A stretch of DNA of 25,032 bases from Verrucomicrobiota bacterium (GTDB taxonomy: Bacteria > Verrucomicrobiota > Verrucomicrobiia > Opitutales > Opitutaceae), in assembly GCA_030832235.1 (NCBI GenBank), contig JAURJO010000531.1:1-25032 (forward strand), in the 5' to 3' direction. The notes beneath the pieces are model-generated. The model did no database searches. It was not told the origin of the DNA and saw only the letters and a list, made by a program, of their open reading frames with translations. Numbering within the stretch: the first letter of the stretch is position 1; every line of letters starts with the position of its first letter. A program made the translations under genes and the position numbers. Positions 9,301-16,877 of the stretch are shown one piece after another.

Positions 9301-11103
9301 GTGATCCCGCGACTTCTTCCGACCGCCCTTCTGCTGTTGGCGTTGTTCGCCTTGGCGGGTTGCGCCAACGCTCCGGTTGCGAGTGGACCGCCGCGCGATG
9401 TCTTCGTGCTGCTTTCCGGAGGCGGGACGCCGCTCTCGAACAACTATTCCCAGTACCTGCAGGCCAAGGCGTTCGCGACCTACTTCGAGCGGCGTCACGG
9501 CGACCGTCCGCACTGGGTTTTCTTCGGCATCGGCAACCGCGAGGGTGAAGCCCCGCTCCTCGCGGATGTTCGCCGGCAGGTGCAGCGCGACGGGCGCCTC
9601 GTCGAATCGTGGCTCGCCGGTCCGTTGAAAAACAACCGTCCCGCCACGCGCGCGAGTTTCCTCGGCGCGTTGCGTGAGGAGATCCTCCCGGTCGTGCGGG
9701 GTGGCGGTACCCTCTACCTTTTCATCGGCGACCACGGTACTGAGTCGCGCGGCGAAAACCCCGAGAGCCTGATCACGATGTGGCAGCTGCGGCGCGGGGA
9801 GGGGCGTGATTCCTGGTCCACCGACAACGCGGAAACCCTCGGCGTCGCCGAATTGCGGCGCGTGCTGGCCGACGGCATCGGTCGCGGCCGGGTGGTCTTC
9901 GTGATGACGCAGTGCCACTCGGGTGGATTCCACGAGCTGGGAGTCACGCGAGAGGTCGCGCCACCCGCGGAATGGTTCTCCCGTCGTCCCGCCTGGCTCC
10001 GAACCACTGCCGCGCAGCCGGCCCTCGCCGCTGCCGGCTTCACCGCGACCGATCAGGCGTCTCCCGCCGCCGGTTGCGATCCGGCGCCGGATCCCGACTC
10101 CTGGGCCGGTTACGAGCGCTACGTGCCTGAGGCCCTTCTGGGCTACGATCTTTTCACCCTCGCCGAGACCGGTCCGGGTCGCCGGTCGCTCGCCGAGGCC
10201 CATGAGGCCGCCACGCTGGTGGACGCCACGATCGACAAGCCCCGCGCCACCTCGGAGTACTATCTCGAAACGTGGGCACGCGCCATCGAGCGCATCGCGG
10301 AGGATCCGGAGCTTACGCCGCGTGCCGCCGCCGCGGTGACTGCTTACCGCTGGGCGGTCGATACCGGCCGGATCACCGCGAAGTCACCCGCGCTGCGCGA
10401 GCGTGAGGAGCAGTACGCGCGCTTCATGCGGCGCATCTCCGAGCAGGCTCCTTCCGCCGGCCCCCGGCTCCTCGCCGCGACGCGAGCCGCGCTCGAAGGC
10501 GACACCCCGGCGGGTGAACGCCGGGGTGGTGGCGGACGTTCCCGTGGCGGCCCTGATGAAACGCGGCGCGCTTGGAACGAAGTGGTGCGTCCGGCGTGGA
10601 AGAAGGCGGTGCTCGCCGGCGAAATCTCCGGGCTGACCGGCGCCGCGCTCGCGTTCGAAAAACGTCTGCTCGATCTCGAGGACCAGGGACGAAACTTCAT
10701 GACCACCCGCGGCGGCGATCCTCTGTTGAACGAGATGTACTGGCGCTCGGGCTACGCGCATCCCGCCCGCCTTGATGTTGCGAAGGCCGAGGCGGTGACG
10801 TCCTGGGGCGCGACGCGCCGCGAGAAGGTCGGAGCGTGGGCACACGCCTCGGCCGAGGCCGCCGTGCGCGAGGCCGCGGTCCGCATGCGGCTTCCTGGTG
10901 GATCGCGCGCGCCTTCTCGCGCCATGTCCGTGCCCGAGTCGCGTCCGCCGGCCGACGATCTCGACCAGCGCACCGCGGCGGCCCGGATCCTTTTCTACCG
11001 CCGCGTGCTCGCGGCATGGGAATTCCTCGAAACGATGAACCACGTTCCGGCGCTGGAGCGGCTGCGCGAACTCACCGCGCTCGAGCGTACGTCGCTGCCC
11101 TGA
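9301..11103 (+). CDS. Caspase-like (clan CD, C13/C14-type) cysteine peptidase lipoprotein
   Basis: 600 residues from GTG at 9301, giving MIPRLLPTALLLLALFALAGC, a lipoprotein signal whose lipobox Cys is residue 21. An in-frame GTG at 9286 is an alternative; neither has a Shine-Dalgarno sequence. The caspase-haemoglobinase fold is indicated by strand DVFVLLSGGG near 34-43, strand GTLYLFIGDHG with candidate catalytic H145, and RVVFVMTQCHSGGF with candidate catalytic C205, 60 residues later. The CHSG core resembles metacaspases and bacterial C13 proteins, but the acidic residue that metacaspases place just before the Cys is replaced by Thr-Gln. Residues from about 300 onward look mostly helical and are unassigned, with a Gly/Arg-rich hinge (residues 405-418). 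It probably sits in the outer or inner membrane facing the periplasm. Peptidase activity is inferred from two motifs only. Confidence 0.75.
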   Translation: MIPRLLPTALLLLALFALAGCANAPVASGPPRDVFVLLSGGGTPLSNNYSQYLQAKAFATYFERRHGDRPHWVFFGIGNREGEAPLLADVRRQVQRDGRLVESWLAGPLKNNRPATRASFLGALREEILPVVRGGGTLYLFIGDHGTESRGENPESLITMWQLRRGEGRDSWSTDNAETLGVAELRRVLADGIGRGRVVFVMTQCHSGGFHELGVTREVAPPAEWFSRRPAWLRTTAAQPALAAAGFTATDQASPAAGCDPAPDPDSWAGYERYVPEALLGYDLFTLAETGPGRRSLAEAHEAATLVDATIDKPRATSEYYLETWARAIERIAEDPELTPRAAAAVTAYRWAVDTGRITAKSPALREREEQYARFMRRISEQAPSAGPRLLAATRAALEGDTPAGERRGGGGRSRGGPDETRRAWNEVVRPAWKKAVLAGEISGLTGAALAFEKRLLDLEDQGRNFMTTRGGDPLLNEMYWRSGYAHPARLDVAKAEAVTSWGATRREKVGAWAHASAEAAVREAAVRMRLPGGSRAPSRAMSVPESRPPADDLDQRTAAARILFYRRVLAAWEFLETMNHVPALERLRELTALERTSLP

Positions 11104-11317
11104 AGCGTGCTCGCGGTAAGCGAGGCTGGAGGGTTTTCCGAAACCCCGAGAGGAACCCGCCGCAGGCGGGTAAACGCCCTCGGCTGCACCGGGGCGATTT
11201 TCATCAGCATGCGCATGGGGTGTAGCCGCGGCCGTTTGCCGCGGAGATGAACGTAGCGCAGGGTCGATGACGTTTCCTGACGGCGCTGTATCCCCCGCAG
11301 TACGCGCCGGCCCCGGT
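11104..11317. other. Intergenic region between convergent genes with a cluster of hairpins
   Basis: No credible gene. Several perfect inverted repeats lie close together: GGGTTT-TCCG-AAACCC (11131-11146), CCCGCC-GCA-GGCGGG (11156-11170), CGCCC...GGGCG followed by ATTTTC (11175-11200), and CCGCGG-CCGTTTG-CCGCGG (11226-11244). The third could serve as a weak terminator for the plus-strand lipoprotein gene. The others lack U-tracts. The run of short palindromes resembles the repetitive intergenic palindromes common in GC-rich genomes, but copies elsewhere cannot be checked from this window. Confidence 0.45.
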
Positions 11318-11704
11318 TCAAGCCAGAAACCGTCGCCACGCCATCCCGCCGAGCGAGATGAGCAGGCCGATGCGAATCGCACCTTCGAACGTGAGAATGA
11401 CAAGGACCCGCTTCAGCGGACAGCCGCGGCGCAGTGAAAAACCGAGCATGCTCACCAGCAACAACCCCGCGCCGTGCACGCGGCAGAACGGCGGCACAAG
11501 CAGCAGCATCATCCAGACCCAGTAAAGGACCAGCATCGCGCTCCAGCAGAAGGCCGTGGCCTCACCCAGACCCAAGGCGCGCGGATCCACGCCTCGAGCG
11601 ATCTGTTTCACCCCGAGGTAGCGTTCACCGAGAACCAGCTGCCACAGTTCGAACAACAGGAACAGTGGTGCGAGAAGGATGACCGTCGGCACGGGTACAA
11701 CCAA
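11318..11704 (-). CDS. Small integral membrane protein of unknown function (TTG start)
   Basis: 128 residues. I do not recognise the family. The chosen start is TTG at 11704 because a GAGGAG Shine-Dalgarno sequence stands 6 bases before it, one of the few good ones in the window; GTG at 11692 is an alternative. Three or four hydrophobic helices can be seen: TVILLAPLFLLFELWQLVL, AFCWSAMLVLYWVWMMLLLV, GAGLLLVSMLGFSL and a C-terminal LVILTFEGAIRIGLLISLGG, with a basic loop RRGCPLKR and basic end WRRFLA placing likely cytoplasmic sides. Cysteines occur in FCWS, PFCRV and RGCP. It starts 37 bases after the ABC permease stop on the same strand, so it may be the last gene of that operon. The opposite-strand frame here is polar and low in motif content, which supports the minus-strand reading. 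Confidence 0.62.
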   Translation of the reverse strand: MVVPVPTVILLAPLFLLFELWQLVLGERYLGVKQIARGVDPRALGLGEATAFCWSAMLVLYWVWMMLLLVPPFCRVHGAGLLLVSMLGFSLRRGCPLKRVLVILTFEGAIRIGLLISLGGMAWRRFLA

Positions 11705-11741
11705 AGCGCTCTCCTCGTCGATGCAATGCCTTCGGTCGTAC

Positions 11742-14700
11742 TCAGTCGGCGCCTTGAGCGAGGGCGGGGCGGAGGTCGCGTACGGCGCGTCGGAACACGA
11801 GGGCGCCGGTCGCGAGGTTGAGGCCGACGATGCCGGCGAGCAGGCCGGCGACGAGCAGGAGCGTCGGGACGGCCGGGAGTGCCGTGAGATTGGGACCCAC
11901 GGCGACGGCGGCGGCGAGGGCGCCGATCGTGATGCCGCGCAGCACGAGGGTGCCGTACTCGGCGCGGACCATCCGCGCGAGGATCGTGTCGGGGATGCCG
12001 ACCGCGCCGAGGGTGGCGAATTCACCGCGGCGCTCGCGGAGATTGCGCGCGAGCACGACGGCCAGCCCGAGACTGCCGAGTACGACGCCCAGCGACCCGA
12101 GGACGTTGAAGATCGCGAGGTAGGTGTTCTCGATGCGATGGAAGCTCGCGAGGACGTCGCGCGTTGTCTCGACCTTGCCGCCCAAGTCGCCGGCGGCGGC
12201 CTGCAGGCGAGGCAGGAGCGACGATATCGATTCGGGGCGCGCCGCGTCGGCGAGAAACACGGTGTAGCCCGGATGCGACGGGAAGCGTGCGAGTAGCGCC
12301 GCCTCGTCGATCAGCAGGTAGCCTTGGAAGATGGAGTCCGTGATCGTTCCCGCTATCCGCACGCGGAAGGTCCGACCCGCCTCGTCGGCGTATTCCAGCT
12401 CGTCGCCGACTTTCCGCTTCAGCGCCCAGAGGAGGGTGTTCTCATCGACGAACGCCGGCAACGCGCCGGCGGCGTCGTTCCGCGCGAGCAGGTTCCAGCC
12501 CGTGACGCCACCGGCGCCGGTCGCCTTCGGACGGAACGCGCCGAGCTCCGCGAGACGGCGAGCCGGCACCCCGAGGAGCTGGGGTTGCGAGGTGGTATTT
12601 AGATTGAAGCAGTTAACGTTGTCGCCGGCTCCGGCGCGCAACGGCAAGACGGCGCCGAGATCGCCGGCGAAAGGCGTGAAAAGATCAAAGGTGCCATCCG
12701 TGCGGTCGCGCGCGGGGTTAAGCGGCGCGGTGGTCTCGATCCGGATGGCGAAGCCGCCGGTGCCGCTTTCGCGTCGGAGCCACGCGTCGCCGACATTCTT
12801 CCGGAACGACGCCACGGAGAGCACCATGAAGACGGCGGTGGCGATCAATCCGGTGACGGTGAGGCTGCGCGACGGCCGCGCGCGCAGGTTGAGGGCCCCA
12901 AGGCGACGCGCGTCGAGAGCGGTGCCGGCTGTGGTTCCCGCGGGAGTGGTGAGCGAGGCGCGCAGCCACGCGAGGCCCGCCGCGAGGAGCGCGAAGCCGG
13001 CGAGGTAAAACGCCGCCTGCGGAGGCAGCCCTCGGCCGGAGAGGACCAGCGCCGCGATGGCCGTGACGGCCGCCCCGACGGCGAACCGGCGCGCGCGGAG
13101 GGGCGCTTCCGGCGGAGGCGGAGCCTCCTCCGCATTCCCGGCCAACCGCACCGAGAGCGCGCGGCGGGTGGAGCGACGCAGGGCGAGCCAGAGCGAAAAA
13201 AGGGAGAGCGTGAGGAATCCGGCCAACCCGCCGCCGACGCTGGCGGCCGAGGCGGCGAAGGCGAACGCGTCGCCTCCGCCCGGATTCCAGATCGAGGAGA
13301 GGAAGCGCAGGATGCCGCGCGTGTAGAGGACGGCCAGCGGGAGTCCGGCGAGCGCGCCCAGCGACAGCAGCACGGCCCCCTCAGCGAGACGCCAACGTAG
13401 GATCCGTGCGGCGGGCACGCCCACCGCCGCCAGCAACGCGTCCTCGCGCCCCCGCATCAGCAGACTGAATTGGAAGAGCATCGCGACGAGGCCCAGCGCG
13501 GCGATGATCAGGAAGAAACTCATCCCGGCGAACAGCCCGCCGAAGTCCACCGCGGGACTGGCGGCTCCGGCCGCGGCTGCGGCGAAGTCGCGGACCGTCA
13601 GCCGGCCTAGTTCCGGATGCAGTTCGCGCAGGAGCGCCGTCTGCACCGCGACCTCACTTTCGCGCGGCTCGGCGAGTCGGAACGCCGTCTGCGTGCCCCA
13701 CGCGGTCGACCACATCTCGCGGGCCGCGGCGGGGGAGAAGAACGCCTTCGGCGTGCCGCGATGTTCCTCCCAGTAGCGGTCGTCCTGCGGGCGGATGCGC
13801 TTCAGATCGAGCGGCAGTCCCGCCTCCCAGTCGCGCGGGCTCGAGGTGTTGGTGATGCCGGGAAAGGCGGGCATCCACGCGCGGTCGGCGGCGAGTCCGG
13901 TGAGCGGCGTGATGGCACGGACGCGGAACGACGCCGAACTTTCCGTGAGCGCGCCAGCGGCGCCGGTTTGGAAGTAACGGATTGTCACGTCGTCGCCCGG
14001 CGAAGCGCCGAGGTCGGTCGCCAGCCAGTCGTTGAGCACGATCTCGCGCGGTCCGAGATCCGCGGGCAGAAACGGCGCGGCCGCCGCCGGTACGGCGGTG
14101 CCGATGGAGTAGGGTGTCGCGCGGTCGCCGCGGCGGAATTCGTTCACCAAGTAGGACGTGACCGGCTGGGCGGCGGGCAGGGCGCGCGTGATCGCGGCGG
14201 CGATTCCCTCGTCGATGAAGATCCGCGGTGAGGCGATCTCGAAGGCCCGCGCGGTTTCCATCCAGGTGAGGGACAAACCGTAATCGGCGAGGCGGGTAAC
14301 CCGCGGCAGTGCCGCGGCGGGTGCGCTGGTCGCGCGGCGCGCGTCGATCAGCACCAAGTTCGCCCGGTCCGGCTGCTCCATCGCTTCCTGCAGTCGCGTG
14401 AGCGGCAGAAAGACCGTCGCGGCGGGCACCTGCGTGGCCTCGAGCGAGAAGCGACCGAACGAGCCGGCGTCGACGATCGCCGTGACGGTGCAACGGAGCG
14501 TCTGCAGTGAGCTGTCGCCGCCGGCGATCGGCGCGCTGCCCGGCACCACGCCGGGGCGTTGCAGGCGGACGACGAGGGTGTCGCCGACCGTGACGTTGAG
14601 CTGCAATGCAAGCGTCTCGTTGACGGCGACGGCGGACGCCGCGGGTGTGAGCGCGACGCGGGCCGGCTCCGGGGCGAGGGTCCAGAAGGCGTCGGTCACG

Positions 14701-15029
14701 CCCACGAGCTGGACCTTGGGCACGCGGGCTTGAGTGCGTGCGTGGACGACGTTGCCGCGGGAGAGCAACGCCGGTGCGGCGGCGGACCCGGTGGTGGCGG
14801 CGACATCGCCGGCGAGCGCAGCCCGGAAAAAACGGTCGCCGGAGGTGAGGACATGCGTGGCCTGGCCGGTGCGCTCCGCCGCGATGCGGCGGAGCGACAC
14901 GCGGACGGAGTCGCCGGCGAAGAGGGCGCCGAGCAGCACCGTGGCGCCCAGGATGGCGCCGGCCAGCGTGCCCAGATGGGCGTACCGGTGGTGGGTGACG
15001 CTGCGCAGTAGATAGCGGGTTACGTTCAT
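11742..15029 (-). CDS. ABC transporter permease, two FtsX/MacB-type domains (LolC/E-like exporter)
   Basis: 1095 residues. An N-terminal transmembrane helix (about 18-40, AGAILGATVLLGALFAGDSV) is followed by a long periplasmic MacB-like domain. A first FtsX unit follows at about 490-630 (FFLIIAALGLVAMLFQFSLL, then REDALLAAVGVPAARILRWRL, whose cytoplasmic loop normally contacts the ATPase). Two further helices lead to another segment starting SLTVTGLIATAVFMVLSVASF, a second periplasmic domain, and a second FtsX unit at the C-terminus (AIFNVLGSLGVVLGSLGLAVVL, RRGEFATLGAVGIPDTILARM). This is the duplicated architecture of large bacterial permeases related to LolC/E and MacB, which move lipoproteins, lipids or small molecules out of the inner membrane by mechanotransmission. 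Substrate is unknown. It follows the ATPase stop by 9 bases, so the two are surely one unit. Confidence 0.9.
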   Translation of the reverse strand: MNVTRYLLRSVTHHRYAHLGTLAGAILGATVLLGALFAGDSVRVSLRRIAAERTGQATHVLTSGDRFFRAALAGDVAATTGSAAAPALLSRGNVVHARTQARVPKVQLVGVTDAFWTLAPEPARVALTPAASAVAVNETLALQLNVTVGDTLVVRLQRPGVVPGSAPIAGGDSSLQTLRCTVTAIVDAGSFGRFSLEATQVPAATVFLPLTRLQEAMEQPDRANLVLIDARRATSAPAAALPRVTRLADYGLSLTWMETARAFEIASPRIFIDEGIAAAITRALPAAQPVTSYLVNEFRRGDRATPYSIGTAVPAAAAPFLPADLGPREIVLNDWLATDLGASPGDDVTIRYFQTGAAGALTESSASFRVRAITPLTGLAADRAWMPAFPGITNTSSPRDWEAGLPLDLKRIRPQDDRYWEEHRGTPKAFFSPAAAREMWSTAWGTQTAFRLAEPRESEVAVQTALLRELHPELGRLTVRDFAAAAAGAASPAVDFGGLFAGMSFFLIIAALGLVAMLFQFSLLMRGREDALLAAVGVPAARILRWRLAEGAVLLSLGALAGLPLAVLYTRGILRFLSSIWNPGGGDAFAFAASAASVGGGLAGFLTLSLFSLWLALRRSTRRALSVRLAGNAEEAPPPPEAPLRARRFAVGAAVTAIAALVLSGRGLPPQAAFYLAGFALLAAGLAWLRASLTTPAGTTAGTALDARRLGALNLRARPSRSLTVTGLIATAVFMVLSVASFRKNVGDAWLRRESGTGGFAIRIETTAPLNPARDRTDGTFDLFTPFAGDLGAVLPLRAGAGDNVNCFNLNTTSQPQLLGVPARRLAELGAFRPKATGAGGVTGWNLLARNDAAGALPAFVDENTLLWALKRKVGDELEYADEAGRTFRVRIAGTITDSIFQGYLLIDEAALLARFPSHPGYTVFLADAARPESISSLLPRLQAAAGDLGGKVETTRDVLASFHRIENTYLAIFNVLGSLGVVLGSLGLAVVLARNLRERRGEFATLGAVGIPDTILARMVRAEYGTLVLRGITIGALAAAVAVGPNLTALPAVPTLLLVAGLLAGIVGLNLATGALVFRRAVRDLRPALAQGAD

Positions 15030-15038
15030 GGCCGCGCG

Positions 15039-15710
15039 TCAGTCGACGAGTCTGCCGTCGGCGAGGCGGTAAGTACGGTTGAGGCGGCGGGCCAGGCCGG
15101 GATTGTGGGTGACGACGACGAGGGCGACGTGGGCCGACTCCTGCGTGCGGAGAAAAAGATCGGCGATGCGCTCGCCGGTGGTCGGGTCGAGGGAACCGGT
15201 GGGTTCGTCGGCGAGAATAAGCTTGGGCCGGTTGATGAGCGCGCGGGCGATGGCGACACGCAGTTGTTCGCCGCCGGAAAGTTGAAACGGACGGTGCCCG
15301 AGGCGGTCCTGCAGTCCGACCTGCTGGAGCAGGGCCTCGGCGCGCGCGCGGGTTTCCGCCTCGGGTTCCTCCCAGCCGCCGGCGAGCCGCGGCACGAGGA
15401 CGTTTTCGAGGACGCTGCACTGCGGCAGCAGATAGTGGAGCTGGAAGACGAATCCGATGGTGCGGTTGCGGAAGCGGGCCGCCGCGGCCGCGTCGAGTTT
15501 ACCGAGTTCCTCGCCGCCGACGTGGATGGAGCCGGACGACGGCTGATCGAGGGCGCCGAGCAGGTTGAGCAAGGTGGTCTTGCCGCTGCCGGAGGGACCG
15601 ATGATCGCCGCGGATTCGCCGGCGCCGACGCGAAGATCGAGGTCGCGGAGCACGCTGACGGGGCCGGCCGGGGTTTCGTAGGATTTGGAGACGCGGGACG
15701 CTTCGATCAT
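15039..15710 (-). CDS. ABC transporter ATP-binding protein (LolD/MacB family)
   Basis: 223 residues, the usual length for LolD-type subunits. All nucleotide-binding motifs are intact: Walker A GPSGSGKT (38-45), Q-loop Q90 in FVFQLHYLLP, signature LSGGEQ (144-149), Walker B LILADEP with D168 and E169, D-loop SLD and H-loop H202 in VVTHN. The FQ-x-x-x-LLP stretch and the short C-terminus are characteristic of the LolD/MacB/FtsE group. It powers the permease encoded immediately downstream. No membrane-fusion (MacA-like) protein is next to it, which leans towards a Lol-like or independent exporter rather than a tripartite MacAB pump. The leader before the ATG is C/T-rich without a Shine-Dalgarno sequence. 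Confidence 0.95.
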   Translation of the reverse strand: MIEASRVSKSYETPAGPVSVLRDLDLRVGAGESAAIIGPSGSGKTTLLNLLGALDQPSSGSIHVGGEELGKLDAAAAARFRNRTIGFVFQLHYLLPQCSVLENVLVPRLAGGWEEPEAETRARAEALLQQVGLQDRLGHRPFQLSGGEQLRVAIARALINRPKLILADEPTGSLDPTTGERIADLFLRTQESAHVALVVVTHNPGLARRLNRTYRLADGRLVD

Positions 15711-15813
15711 GGCGGTAAGGGGATGCGGGAGGAGCGGGTGCGCAAATGGCGAAGTTGGGTGCGTCCACCTGCCGGCGCCGCGCGACCCAAAGGCAGGCCC
15801 TCGCCGGCGGCAC

Positions 15814-15862
15814 GCGAAAAAGCCGCGACCCCGCGCCGGAAACGCCGGAACGCGGGGCCGCG
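15814..15862 (-). terminator. Rho-independent terminator after the ThuA-domain gene
   Basis: Read on the minus strand, a 12-bp stem with one mismatch (CGCGGCCCCGCG with CGCGGGGTCGCG, arms at 15851-15862 and 15824-15835) encloses a 15-base loop. GC and then five T residues follow. It lies 29 bases after the ThuA gene stop (15892) and before the ABC ATPase start (15710), so it separates two minus-strand transcription units. The plus-strand side has no T-run, so it should act in one direction only. Confidence 0.75.
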
Positions 15863-15891
15863 AAATGAAACGCTAACAGAGAAGGCGCTGC

Positions 15892-16749
15892 TCAGCGGCC
15901 GTAGCCGGCGGAAGGCTTGCCGTCCGCCTCGAGCTTGCCGGCGGCCCAGAGCGTGCCGCGGGCGACCAGATCGAGGTAGCGCGGGTCCTGCACGGTGTCG
16001 TTGTTGTGTCCGATTGTGGTGCAGAAGACGCGCGCCTTCTTGGGGCCGAACTCATTTGTCCAGACAATGACGGCCTCGGCCTCCTTTTTGGTCCCGTCCT
16101 TCTTGTTGGTCTGCGTCTGGCGACCGCTCGCCAGCGAGGTGTGGCGGGGAAACACGGAGGGCGGCTGCACGTTATTGTAGAGCTCCTCGTTGATGGTCGT
16201 CCAATTGGCGAGGCCCTTGGTGATCGGGTGGGAGGTGTTGTTGTAGGTGATGGCGACGGGCGACTGCGGACCGTGGCCGCTGGACTGCAGGCCGAGGAAG
16301 TCGAACCAGAGCGCGCCGGGTGAACCGGGGGCCTGCGGCCGCGCGAAATCCTTCACCACGCGGTAGCTGTGCATCGCGCAGTGGAGGGCGACACCCGGGG
16401 TCCCGTCGACGTGGGGCTTCAGGACGTTGGCGACCTGCGCGGCGTCGTCGGCCGCGGCGGCGCATTCGTCGTGGATGACGAGATCATATCCCTTGGCGTA
16501 GCCCGGGTTGGTGAGGCACTCGAGCGGCGGCTTGGTGCTCTTGTCGGGCGTGTGCAGGTGGTCGACGACCACGTTGATGCGCTTCTCCAGACCGGCTTTC
16601 AGCAGGTCCTTCTGGTTGGCGTAATCGTGGCAGCAGCCGCCGGTGATCAGGAGAACCTTCAGCGGTTTGGCCGCCGGGGCGGCGGAAGCGACGGCCGCAA
16701 GGCCGGCGACGAGCAGGGAGGAGGCTAGGTTTCGGAACAGGGGGCTCAT
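15892..16749 (-). CDS. Secreted ThuA-domain protein
   Basis: 285 residues from the ATG at 16749; this start gives a signal peptide (MSPLFRNLASSLLVAGLAAVASA) while the longer open frame gives a meaningless Arg-rich leader. The ThuA fold, a class-I-glutaminase-like flavodoxin-type domain, spans about 30-275. Visible elements are KVLLITGGCCHDY at the first strand, YDLVIHDECAA, a nucleophile-elbow-like GVALHCAMHSYR, and HPITKGLANWTTINEELY, which is typical of the family, then VFCTTIGHN near the end. ThuA was named from trehalose utilisation in rhizobia, and many secreted homologues in Verrucomicrobiota and Planctomycetota occur with sugar-related enzymes; no activity can be assigned here. It lies 128 bases after the enolase-superfamily gene on the same strand and ends in its own terminator. 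Confidence 0.88.
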   Translation of the reverse strand: MSPLFRNLASSLLVAGLAAVASAAPAAKPLKVLLITGGCCHDYANQKDLLKAGLEKRINVVVDHLHTPDKSTKPPLECLTNPGYAKGYDLVIHDECAAAADDAAQVANVLKPHVDGTPGVALHCAMHSYRVVKDFARPQAPGSPGALWFDFLGLQSSGHGPQSPVAITYNNTSHPITKGLANWTTINEELYNNVQPPSVFPRHTSLASGRQTQTNKKDGTKKEAEAVIVWTNEFGPKKARVFCTTIGHNNDTVQDPRYLDLVARGTLWAAGKLEADGKPSAGYGR

Positions 16750-16877
16750 GTTGGTGTGAATCGGGGTGGAGTGAGGACGCGGCGCGGAGGCGAGGGACGC
16801 GAGAAAAAATCCTGTGTTCGGCGCGGCTCCGTCGCGCAGGTCGATAATCCGAGATCCGCCTGGTCGCCGCACCGAAC

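Noticed and set aside
7251..9443. 730-codon minus-strand frame opposite the M16 peptidase
   Set aside because: Same GC-driven shadow effect. The sense strand has a signal peptide, the HFLEH zinc site and full family length, and the antisense product has no recognisable features.
11474..11821. 115-codon plus-strand frame over the small membrane protein
   Set aside because: Its translation is polar and Gln/Arg/His-rich without domains, whereas the minus strand gives clear transmembrane helices and a Shine-Dalgarno sequence.
16750..16877. Possible terminator between the enolase-superfamily and ThuA genes (minus strand GCGCG...CGCGC, then TTTTTT)
   Set aside because: The stem is only 5 bp and the T-run begins about 11 bases after it, so it does not fit an intrinsic terminator. 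The two genes may or may not be co-transcribed.
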